DNA from: Chitinophagaceae bacterium
GTDB taxonomy: Bacteria; Bacteroidota; Bacteroidia; Chitinophagales; Chitinophagaceae
Direction of reading: 5' to 3'
Length of the DNA: 64,000 nucleotides
Assembly (NCBI GenBank): GCA_016710935.1
Contig: JADJTY010000003.1
Location: 310,001 to 374,000, forward strand
A program made the translations under genes and the position numbers. This document shows positions 52,538 to 61,415 of this stretch, piece after piece. Within the stretch, counting starts at the first letter, position 1. Each line of letters opens with the position of its first letter. Below the pieces are notes generated by a model. It saw nothing but the letters and a program-made list of their open reading frames with translations. It made no database searches and was not told the DNA's origin.

Positions 52538-54241
52538 ATGTCGAATGCACCAAGACAATTCCGGTATTTTGCCATTTGTATTATTTTTCTGGCACTCTCA
52601 TGCAACAACCGCAGGAGTGGTGAAGATAAAAATTTAGTGACCAACCCGGGTGCTATGAATGAAGAAGTGTCTGGCCAGATGAAAAAAGCATTAAACATTG
52701 CGGCTGCCCAGGCAGGTAATATTGATGACAGTACGGGCATAGCTTTTTACCAGATTGTTGAGCAGTTTTATAAAAAGGGCGACTTTCAGCCTGTTTGGAG
52801 CAGTGCAGCAAAATGGGAACCACTCGCCGATTCTTTATACCGGTTTATTAAGGATGCAGAAAACGAAGGACTCTTTCCCAATGATTATCATTTTAATCTT
52901 TTAAAGGTATTAAAGGATACATTAGACAGGGATTCAATTGCCCGCATGAATGCAGATTTTTGGACAAAAGCAGAACTATTGCTTACTGACGGATTCATGC
53001 ATCTTATTAAAGATCTGAAGCAGGGCAGGTTGCAACCCGACAGTTTGTCGCTGAATAAAGATTCGGTACTGGTTGATAAATTTTTTATTGCTACGTTGAA
53101 TGATATGCTGGAGAAAAAAGATTTCAGCGGAACGCTTATTTCAGTTCAACCCAAACATAAAAATTACTGGGAGCTTAAAAAAGGAATTAAAAAATTTGTG
53201 GACAGTATGGACAGGCGTGTTTTTACACATATTGTTTATCCTTTTAAAAGAGGCGATGTAAAAGATTCGCTTTATTTCATTAAGCTTTTACAAAAAAGAC
53301 TGGCAGAAAGTAATTGTATATCACCGGCTGCAAAATTGCCGGATTCCGCTGCATTGGCAACTGCTATAAAAAAATACCAGTTGCAAAAAGGATTGAAGGC
53401 CGATGGTAAATACGGTAAAAATATAGTTGCTGCACTAAACAGTAACGATGTAGAAAGATTTAAAAGAATAGCAATTACATTAGACAAGTACAAACAACTG
53501 CCTCCAAAAATGCCGGATAAATATATCTGGGTTAATCTGCCCGGGTATTACCTGCACCTGGTAAATGCAGATACGATAGTATTCGAATCAAAAGTAATTT
53601 GCGGAAGGCCTGAAACCAGAACCCCACTGCTTACCTCTGAAATTTCGGATATAATCACCTATCCTACCTGGACGGTGCCTACCAGCATTATTGTTAAACA
53701 ATATTTGCCCAGGTTGAAAAATAATCCGAATTATATTTCACGACTTGGGTTGAAATTAATGAACAATAAAGGCGAAGTGATCAACCCCGGTTCGGTTAAC
53801 TGGAGCAAATATTCAAGAGGCATTCCTTACCGGGTGGTGCAGGGCAGTGGCGATAATAATTCGCTTGGGGTTATCAAATTTAATTTCGACAATCCGTATG
53901 CTGTTTACCTGCACGATACCAACCAGCGTTATCTTTTTAAAAATGCATCACGCGCTTTAAGTCACGGTTGTGTGCGTGTGCAGGAATGGGAAAAACTTGC
54001 CTATTATATAGCCGGTAACGACAGCATCTTAAGCAAAAGAAGAGACTCGTTAAAATATACTGCAGATTCGATCAGGAGCTGGATAGCGCAAAAAGAACGA
54101 CACCACATTGATGTTAAAAACCACATTGCTTTGTACATCCGGTATTTTTCCTGCGAAGGAAAAAAGGGTGAAGTAATATTTTATGAAGACATATACGGAG
54201 AAGACAGGCAGCTGATGGAAAAGTATTTTGCAAAAAAGTGA
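52538..54241 (+). CDS. L,D-transpeptidase lipoprotein, YcbB-like
   Basis: 567 residues. The N-terminus YFAICIIFLALSC carries a lipobox (LALSC), so the enzyme is membrane-tethered in the periplasm. A scaffold domain with a peptidoglycan-binding-like stretch (AIKKYQLQKGLKADGKYG) precedes the YkuD catalytic domain: VICGRPETRTPLLTSEISDI, AVYLHDTN and the nucleophile motif ASRALSHGCVRVQ. Homologous to the gene at 30733-32277. Next to RlpA and OmpA it forms an envelope group. Confidence 0.88.
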   Translation: MSNAPRQFRYFAICIIFLALSCNNRRSGEDKNLVTNPGAMNEEVSGQMKKALNIAAAQAGNIDDSTGIAFYQIVEQFYKKGDFQPVWSSAAKWEPLADSLYRFIKDAENEGLFPNDYHFNLLKVLKDTLDRDSIARMNADFWTKAELLLTDGFMHLIKDLKQGRLQPDSLSLNKDSVLVDKFFIATLNDMLEKKDFSGTLISVQPKHKNYWELKKGIKKFVDSMDRRVFTHIVYPFKRGDVKDSLYFIKLLQKRLAESNCISPAAKLPDSAALATAIKKYQLQKGLKADGKYGKNIVAALNSNDVERFKRIAITLDKYKQLPPKMPDKYIWVNLPGYYLHLVNADTIVFESKVICGRPETRTPLLTSEISDIITYPTWTVPTSIIVKQYLPRLKNNPNYISRLGLKLMNNKGEVINPGSVNWSKYSRGIPYRVVQGSGDNNSLGVIKFNFDNPYAVYLHDTNQRYLFKNASRALSHGCVRVQEWEKLAYYIAGNDSILSKRRDSLKYTADSIRSWIAQKERHHIDVKNHIALYIRYFSCEGKKGEVIFYEDIYGEDRQLMEKYFAKK

Positions 54242-54278
54242 GCGTGAAGCTGTCTCATTTTCAAATACCTCTGAAGTA

Positions 54279-54345
54279 GTGGGTTGTCAGGCTTGAGCCT
54301 ATTGAAGCCGGGGTGATCAGTGAAATCGCTTTCAACAAGCTCACA
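54279..54345. repeat. diverged relative of the 38.67-kb repeat
   Basis: GTCAGGCTTGAGCCTATTGA and the following CCGGGGTGATCAG resemble GTCAGGTTGAGCTTGTCGAA and CCGGTGTCATTAG inside the MITE-like element, with several substitutions. It lies between the L,D-transpeptidase and RlpA genes. Confidence 0.4.
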
Positions 54346-54407
54346 ATCTTTAAACTATACGGTGAACAGCAGCAAACAATTAATTTATATTATCTTTAAA
54401 AATCTGC

Positions 54408-54854
54408 ATGAAACCAATATCTATTAAATACAGGTTGACCGTTCACATTTTTATGGTGATCCTTTTGGTTGTTACCCTTCCTACTTCGGCTGCATACGCA
54501 CAAAAAAATGAAACAGAAAATAAAGGCAAATCAAAAAAGGCAACCCGTGTATTTTACGGACAGGCAAGTTTTTATGCCAATAAATTTAATGGAAGGCGAA
54601 CCGCAAGTGGAGAAATTTTTGATCAGAAAAAAATGACCTGTGCCTGTAATGTACTACCGCTTGGAACCTGGGTTAAAATAACCAATTTAAAAAATAAGCG
54701 AACAGTGATCGTTAAAATAAACGACCGGATTCATCCAAAAATGAGAAGGGTTGCAGATTTATCAAGAGCGGCAGCTCAAAAACTGGGTTATATTTCAAGC
54801 GGGCTAACCCGTGTTAAAGTGGAGGTAGTGGATAAAAAGTCAATTTCCCGTTAA
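54408..54854 (+). CDS. RlpA-like septal/envelope lytic transglycosylase family protein
   Basis: 148 residues: a signal peptide (about residues 1-31), then a short basic stretch and a double-psi beta-barrel domain. Its hallmarks are FYGQASFYANKFNGRRTASG, CNVLPLGTWVKITNLKN, VIVKINDRIHP and DLSRAAAQKLG. The SPOR domain of classical RlpA is absent, so it may act on peptidoglycan without the septal-targeting part. Confidence 0.88.
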   Translation: MKPISIKYRLTVHIFMVILLVVTLPTSAAYAQKNETENKGKSKKATRVFYGQASFYANKFNGRRTASGEIFDQKKMTCACNVLPLGTWVKITNLKNKRTVIVKINDRIHPKMRRVADLSRAAAQKLGYISSGLTRVKVEVVDKKSISR

Positions 54855-54939
54855 AACGTATGTGACATATTTAACATATGGATTGATTTTAGGGGATAAT
54901 ATAATTGTAATAATATTTTATGTTTTGAAGTTAAGCAGC

Positions 54940-54947
54940 TATTTTTG
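54940..54947 (+). promoter_or_regulatory. -7 box of the ompA-family gene
   Basis: TATTTTTG fits TAnnTTTG, 25 bases before ATG 54972. No TTTG is present at 19-21 bases upstream; one is 12 bases upstream. Confidence 0.4.
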
Positions 54948-54971
54948 TTGCGATTTAGAAAATTAACTATT

Positions 54972-56303
54972 ATGAAGAAAATCTTATTAGCTTGTATAGG
55001 CCTCGGCCTGTTTGTTTCATCTTTCGGACAAGGTGAATATAAAAAAAGACCATCATTTGGAATTCATTTTATTTTGAATGATTTCAATACGGCTCAAAGC
55101 ATCAGGAGCAGAGGTTTAGCAAATACTGTAAACTCCAAAGTTTGGCACAGAACCAACGCTATGTCAGCCGGTATGGCGCTCAGTTATTTGCAGGGGTTAA
55201 ATAGCAATCTCGATTTTGCCGGCTCTTTGTCAGGCTCATTCTTAAAATACCCCAATGCAAAAGTAATAGCACCCGAACCGCTTTTATTGCTGGAAGGAAC
55301 AGCAACCCTCAATTTAAAATTATTGTCTGATAAATATATTCTGAATCCATTTATTACAGCTGGTATTGGTGGTTCAAAGTTTGGCGGATATTATGGAGCA
55401 TTTGTGCCTTTGGGAATTGGTGCCCAGGTAAAAGTGGTGGATGAAGTGTATATTATGCTTAATTCACAGTATAGGGTACCGGTTACAGAAAATGCATCTT
55501 ACCATTTTTATCATAGCCTTGGGGTGGTTGCTCCTTTGTTCAAAAAGCCGGAACCAGCTCCGGTTGCAATTCCCATACCGGTTGTTGAACCTCCTAAAGA
55601 CAGAGATGGTGATGGTATACTGGATTCACTGGACAGATGCCCAGATGTTTCTGGACTTGCTTCATTACAAGGTTGCCCCGACAGGGATGGTGATGGTATC
55701 ACGGATGCTGAAGATAAATGCCCTGATGTACCAGGTTTGGCCCGTTACCAGGGTTGCCCGATACCTGATACGGATAAAGATGGTATCAATGACGAAGTTG
55801 ATAAGTGCCCAACGGTGCCGGGTTTAGCCCGTTACCAGGGTTGTCCGATACCTGATACGGATGGTGATGGTGTAAACGACGAAGAAGATAAATGTATCAA
55901 CGAAAAAGGTCCGGCTTCTAATTATGGTTGTCCTGTTATCAGTGAAGAGATCATCAAAAGGGTTAACCTGGCCGCTAAAAATGTATTCTTTGCAACAGCA
56001 AGCGATAAATTATTAAAGCAATCGAATAAAAGGTTAGATGATGTGGTTACTATCCTGAACGAAAACCCTACTTTTAAAGTACAGATCGATGGTCACACAG
56101 ACGCACAGGGTAAGGATGAATATAACCAGGATCTTTCAGACAGGAGAGCTGCTTCAGTAAAAGCTTACCTGGCAAGTAAGGGTATTGCAGAAAGCCGTTT
56201 AGCATCTACCGGTTATGGCGAAACCAAGCCCGTTGCTGATAACAATACAGCTAAAGGACGTGCACAAAACAGAAGAGTAGAAATGACGTTGAGTAATTAT
56301 TAA
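54972..56303 (+). CDS. OmpA family outer-membrane protein with thrombospondin type 3 repeats
   Basis: 443 residues from ATG 54972: a signal peptide (ILLACIGLGLFVSSFGQ), an N-terminal beta-barrel region of about 190 residues, and a hinge rich in Pro-Glu (PEPAPVAIPIPVVEPPKD). Then come four calcium-binding TSP3-type repeats (DRDGDGILDSLDRCPD and variants) and a C-terminal OmpA peptidoglycan-binding domain (IDGHTDAQGKDEYNQDLSDR, then RAASVKAYLASKGI and GRAQNRRVEM). It links the outer membrane to peptidoglycan. It stands alone with its own terminator. Confidence 0.93.
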   Translation: MKKILLACIGLGLFVSSFGQGEYKKRPSFGIHFILNDFNTAQSIRSRGLANTVNSKVWHRTNAMSAGMALSYLQGLNSNLDFAGSLSGSFLKYPNAKVIAPEPLLLLEGTATLNLKLLSDKYILNPFITAGIGGSKFGGYYGAFVPLGIGAQVKVVDEVYIMLNSQYRVPVTENASYHFYHSLGVVAPLFKKPEPAPVAIPIPVVEPPKDRDGDGILDSLDRCPDVSGLASLQGCPDRDGDGITDAEDKCPDVPGLARYQGCPIPDTDKDGINDEVDKCPTVPGLARYQGCPIPDTDGDGVNDEEDKCINEKGPASNYGCPVISEEIIKRVNLAAKNVFFATASDKLLKQSNKRLDDVVTILNENPTFKVQIDGHTDAQGKDEYNQDLSDRRAASVKAYLASKGIAESRLASTGYGETKPVADNNTAKGRAQNRRVEMTLSNY

Positions 56304-56328
56304 TAAATTAACCAATTATAAAAACCAG

Positions 56329-56357
56329 GCCCCTGCTCTATGCGGGGGCTTAGTTTT
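56329..56357 (+). terminator. terminator of the ompA-family gene
   Basis: GCCCCTGC, a TCTAT loop and GCGGGGGC, followed by TTAGTTTTT, 26 bases after the stop codon. Confidence 0.85.
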
Positions 56358-56461
56358 TACCACTACCCAAAAATCCTAATTATAAAATATTGTTATTAAA
56401 AAAATACAACTATGGCTTAGATCATATTTTGTATAATTTTAAACAATAAAACTATCTCCCT

Positions 56462-58900
56462 TTGCAAAATTCAAAATTGCTGTTTTGTTGCGTTATATTT
56501 TTTGCAACAGCTGCTTCACTAAAGGTTAAGGCCCAAACCATCGAAAACAGTATCAACCTGTACGGTAATAATTTCCCCCGGGAAAAGATCCATATTCATT
56601 TCGATAAGGAATCCTATATGCCGGGTGAAACCATTTGGTTTAAAGCCTACCTGCTTGAAGAAAATTTCCCATCAGAACGAAGCACGAATTTCTATGCAGC
56701 GCTGTATGATGAACAGGGAAAGCTGGTACAACAAAAAATTAGCCCGGTATTTAAAGGCAGCAGCGATGGATTTTTTGTGATACCAGACAGTTTACGTTCT
56801 TCGCAATTGATTTGCAGGGCATATACCGGCTGGATGCTGAATTTTGATACCACCATGTTGTTCAGCCGTGCAATAAAAATACGCAGTAATATTAACCAGG
56901 CACAGGGAGTAACCCCAAAAAAAACGGTAAACCTCCGTTTTTTCCCTGAAGGCGGCAACATCATTGAAGGAACGGTAAACACCATTGCCTTTAAGGCTAA
57001 TTACAATAACGGCTTACCATACCTTGTTGATGGGGTTATAAAAAAGCAGGAGACCGGGGAAGTGATGATACCGTTATCCCAGCTGCACGAAGGAATGGGT
57101 AAATTTGATCTTGATTTCCCGGCGGGAGATAAGTATTATGCAGAGTGGCTTGATAACGATGGCATAAAACAGCAAACTATGCTGCCTGATGCAAAACCAA
57201 GGGGCGTTTCTTTAAAGCTTACCGTGCAAAAGGATAAACTGTATTTCAACCTGGTAAATAAAACCGGGGCCGATTCATTGCATGTACTCATGTATATGTA
57301 TCAAAAAGTATTTTATAAAACAAACATCGCCGTGCCGGCAACGGAGCCATTTACAGGGATGGTGCCTATAACCACATTGCCATCCGGTACGATGCAGTTA
57401 ACAGTGTTTGATGCCAACTGGCAACCGGTTGCAGAAAGGGTTGCATTCATCAACAATAATAACTTTACCATCAATGCTGCTATACAATCGAAAGAGATCA
57501 GCACACAAAAAAGAGGAAAAAATGTACTCGAGATTTCAGTGGCCGATACCATACCGGCAAACATGTCGCTGAGTATTTCTGATGCAGACATGAATAATGA
57601 AATGGCGTCCAATACAATCGTAAGTGATCTGCTGCTAAAGGGCGACCTGAAGGGTTATATCCATAACCCTGCTTTTTATTTTACAAATAATACCGATGCT
57701 GTATTAAAAGGCAAACTGGACCTGGTAATGCTGACCCATGGCTGGCGCAGGTACAATTGGGCTGATATGATGGTGCAAAAAATGCCAGCTATAAGAACTG
57801 CTGCTGACGATTACCTGTCTGTGTACGGGCAGGTAGCTAAAGAGGCATTGGATAAACTGGAGAAAGATGAACCGGTAAACCTGATCGTTAAAAATATTGA
57901 CAGTGTGAACAGTTTTTATTCGGTTATTCCTGAAAGATCAGGGGCGCTTAAACTTGGCGGGTTGATATTTTATGATTCGGCGAGGATCTATTTTACATTC
58001 AACAAATCCAAGCTGCTGAATAAACAGATGGCATTCAGTACATCAAATTTCACACTCAATCAACCCCTCTTTATCAATAATTTTGATAGCTACCTTTTAG
58101 CAGATACTGCCGGAACCAACCTTAGCCAAAATTCATCGCTGTTTAATTATTATAAAAAGAATAACGGCATAAGTTCATTTAATGATGAAAAAACAATCGA
58201 AGGGGTGGTTGTAAGAACTAACAATCGCCGTAATTGGCAAAATGATCCATTGTTAAAAATGGATGAAAAATATGCTTCCGGTATGTTTTCGGGTGGTGCC
58301 AATTCGTTTTCAATTGATGTACTGCACGATGAAACGGCATGGACAAAACTTGATGTGCTCAGTTACATCAACGGCAAAATTCCAGGTGTGAGTCTTGGTA
58401 ATTTCGATCCTAGAAACGGTAGAAAATTATTATATCAGGGTAGTCAGGTTGTTGTATTTATAGATGGCCAGGAATTGACCACACTGGAAATTGAATCTCT
58501 TAATTTAGATGATATTGCCTATATTAAATTGGTGCCAAAATATTTTGGGGGCCGATCTGGGGACGGGGCAGGTTATGTACCGGCTATTTCCATCTATCGC
58601 AAAAAGGGTGATGATCTTATAGACAGGCGGCCAAAAGAAACAGACCTGAATATGGTGAAAGTTGCCGGCTATTCGCCCTTCAAAGAATTTTATTCACCTG
58701 ATTATTCGCAAAGCAATACAAGTGGCGGAACTGATGCCAGAACAACCCTGTTGTGGATGCCATATATTTTAACTGATAAAGCAAACCGCAAAGTGCCCGT
58801 GAGTTTTTATAATAACGATTTTACAAAAAAAATGCGGATCGTTTTGGAAGGTATTAATGATGATGGTAAAATGATACGGATTGAAAAGATTGTAGAATAG
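56462..58900 (+). CDS. MG2-domain and TonB-plug-like exported protein
   Basis: 812 residues. A signal peptide (LLFCCVIFFATAASLKVKA) leads to a macroglobulin-type MG2 domain (KIHIHFDKESYMPGETIWFK, then AYLLEENFP) and several beta-sandwich parts. Near the C-terminus is a TonB-receptor plug-like segment (VLSYINGKIPGVSL and QVVVFIDGQELTTLEIESLN), but no outer-membrane barrel follows. The start is TTG 56462. This MG2 plus plug-like plan is frequent in Bacteroidota; function unknown. It shares a terminator hairpin with the converging PBP1A gene. Confidence 0.75.
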   Translation: MQNSKLLFCCVIFFATAASLKVKAQTIENSINLYGNNFPREKIHIHFDKESYMPGETIWFKAYLLEENFPSERSTNFYAALYDEQGKLVQQKISPVFKGSSDGFFVIPDSLRSSQLICRAYTGWMLNFDTTMLFSRAIKIRSNINQAQGVTPKKTVNLRFFPEGGNIIEGTVNTIAFKANYNNGLPYLVDGVIKKQETGEVMIPLSQLHEGMGKFDLDFPAGDKYYAEWLDNDGIKQQTMLPDAKPRGVSLKLTVQKDKLYFNLVNKTGADSLHVLMYMYQKVFYKTNIAVPATEPFTGMVPITTLPSGTMQLTVFDANWQPVAERVAFINNNNFTINAAIQSKEISTQKRGKNVLEISVADTIPANMSLSISDADMNNEMASNTIVSDLLLKGDLKGYIHNPAFYFTNNTDAVLKGKLDLVMLTHGWRRYNWADMMVQKMPAIRTAADDYLSVYGQVAKEALDKLEKDEPVNLIVKNIDSVNSFYSVIPERSGALKLGGLIFYDSARIYFTFNKSKLLNKQMAFSTSNFTLNQPLFINNFDSYLLADTAGTNLSQNSSLFNYYKKNNGISSFNDEKTIEGVVVRTNNRRNWQNDPLLKMDEKYASGMFSGGANSFSIDVLHDETAWTKLDVLSYINGKIPGVSLGNFDPRNGRKLLYQGSQVVVFIDGQELTTLEIESLNLDDIAYIKLVPKYFGGRSGDGAGYVPAISIYRKKGDDLIDRRPKETDLNMVKVAGYSPFKEFYSPDYSQSNTSGGTDARTTLLWMPYILTDKANRKVPVSFYNNDFTKKMRIVLEGINDDGKMIRIEKIVE

Positions 58901-58945
58901 TTTTTTGGAGGTTGATTCATTAAAGCGGACCAACCTCCAAAAAAA
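58901..58945. terminator. bidirectional terminator
   Basis: TTTTTTGGAGGTTG and CAACCTCCAAAAAAA are complementary around a 16-base loop, placed exactly between the converging MG2-type and PBP1A genes. Confidence 0.9.
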
Positions 58946-61322
58946 TTAATAATCATTTGCCGGCTTAGGTTTAACCGGCTTTTTAGTTTTATCTTCTGCC
59001 GGCTTTTGCAGGGGTTGTACCGGTTTTTTATCCTCCGGCTTTTTCTGTTTTCCTGTATCGGGTACAGCAGCACCCGGAATCTGGCTTTCAATTTTAATAT
59101 TTTCATCCGGCTTATTATCCGGTGGCGGAGGTACATTAAAAAAGTCATCAGCGTTACCGTTACCTTCATCTATGGTGGTGCTGTCACCTTCCCTGAAATA
59201 CCTGTCCATATTTACGTCGGCAAAAATCGGGTCATTGGCTAACTCAGCCGGCTTTTCAAATTCTTTGATCTGGCCATAACCTAATTTTTTATCCGCGTAT
59301 ACCTTACTCATAAAAAGACCCCAGCCCGGTGCCGACATCTCGGCTCCACCTGCCGTTCCGGAATAGATCTGTATAAACGGATCATCGCAACCTACCCAGG
59401 TGCCGGCCAGCAATTCGGGCGTATACCCAATAAACCAACCATCAGCATAGTTATTGGTGGTACCCGTTTTACCCGCTTTTTCTACGGGTATATTATAACT
59501 GTTTAACCTTCTGCCGGTACCAAATTTTATTACACCCTGCATTAGGGTTGCCATGGTGTATGCATCAGCTTCAGCAATTACCTGTTTGGAGGTAGCAGTA
59601 AATTCCTGCAGCATATTACCGCTTTTGTCTTCAATGCGGTTCATCAGTATAGGTTCGGTACTTAATCCTTTATTGGGGAACATGGTATAGCCCTGCAACA
59701 TTTCCATCAACGGAATTTCGGCCGCTCCCAGTGCAATGGAATAATAGGGAGGAACCTTGGTGGTGATACCACAGCTTTGTATAAACTCGATTGTTCTTTT
59801 AACCCCTACCTGTCCTATCAAACGCCAGGCTGCAATGTTTTTGGAGTGCGCTAAACAATAAGCCACTGTACCTGCACCGCCCGATATGGTTTTTCCACCC
59901 AGCGTTAATGCACCTCCAGGAATAACTGTTTCAGGTGTATAGCCAGCTTCATCAATGGCCAATGTGTACACAAAAGGTTTAAAGGTAGATCCTACCTGTC
60001 TCATTTGTGTAACATGGTCAAACTTAAACCATTTAAAATCTATACCACCAACCCAGCATTTAACTTCGCCCGTACGGGGATCCATAGCCGCAAAGTTGGT
60101 TTGTAATATCTGCTTGTGATATTTAATGGAATCAAAAGGTGTTAAAACCGTATCCTTTACCCTTTTTGCATTCCAGGCAAATACTTTCATTTTTACCGGG
60201 ATGTAAAATGTCTTTTTGATATCTTCTTCCGATACCCCGTCTTCTTTCATGCTCTTCCACCGGTCGGTATATTTAAAGGCTGCTTCAATAATATTATCGT
60301 GTCCCTTCCACATCCTTTTGCCACTGTTTTTCATGATCCAGTCCAACTTCTTTTGAATAACCGGCATATGCTGTACAACAGCTTCTTCGGCATACCGCTG
60401 CATGCGAGAATCAATGGTCGTATATATTTTCAAACCATCCCTGTAAAGATTATAAGGTTCCCCTGTTTTTGGATTCTCATGCGTTTTGCACCAGGCTTTT
60501 AACTTATCGGCCAATACTGCACGGAAATAAGGGGCTATCCCAATATTTTCATCAATTTTTTTGTAGTTGGTTATTAAAGGCTTGGCTTTTAATTTAGCAG
60601 CCTGGGCTTCGCTTAAAAACTTTTGTTTGCAAACAACCATCTGGTTTATTACCGTGTTTCTCCTGTCAATAGAAGCTTTGGGATAACCAATAGGATTATA
60701 TATGAATCCTTTCAACATGCCTATCAATACGGCAGCTTCTTCAATTTTCAGATTCTTAGGTTCTTTTTGAAAATAGGTGATGGAAGCATTGCGGATGCCG
60801 TAAACATTTCCCCAGGGTGCCCTGTTCAAATAAAGGGTAATGATCTCTTCTTTGGTAAAATTCCTTTCCAGTTTAACTGCCACGATCCACTCTTTTATTT
60901 TTTGAACACCCCGGGTAATAATATTACCCCGCCCCTGGCCCAGCATAAGCTTGGCTACCTGCTGGGTAATGGTGCTGCCACCGCCATCTTTACCCAGTGT
61001 AACTACAGCACGTAAAAAGGCTTTGGCATCTATTCCGGAATGGTCATAAAAGCGTTCATCTTCTGTTGCAAGTAACGCATTGATGGCATTGGGTGATATC
61101 TCATTATATTTTACTTCACTTCTGTTCTCTGTATAATATTTTCCCATCAAGATACCATCGCTTGAGTACACTTCACTGGCAAGGTCGGCCTCGGGATTTT
61201 GCAACTGCTCTACTGAAGGCATTTTACCAAATACGCCAAAATTGGCAAGGGTAAACATGAGTATAACTAAAATAAAACCCTCCCCAAAATACCCGCCATA
61301 AAATTTTAACTGAACGCTTCAT
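58946..61322 (-). CDS. penicillin-binding protein 1A (transglycosylase/transpeptidase), N-terminus frameshifted
   Basis: Bifunctional peptidoglycan synthase. The GT51 domain has ALLATEDERFYDHSGIDAKA, GGGSTITQQVAKLMLG and ERNFTKEEIITLYLNRAPWG; the transpeptidase domain has the SxxK segment QVGSTFKPFVYTLAI, SKN (AHSKNIAAW) and KTGT (EKAGKTGTTNN). The C-terminus is a Pro/Lys tail. The open frame begins at an internal Met (61258), which would lack the membrane anchor. Upstream, ATG 61322 starts MKRSVKILWRVF, and removing one T from the T4 run near 61281 joins it to a normal helix (GGFILVILMFTLANFGVFG). The T is probably a sequence error. Confidence 0.9.
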
Positions 61323-61415
61323 GTATAAAGATTTGAAAGTAATTGTTTTACCGGCTACCGCATATAAAATTGCCTAAAACTAATTAAAGCAATTAAAACA
61401 GTTTAACGAATGTTG

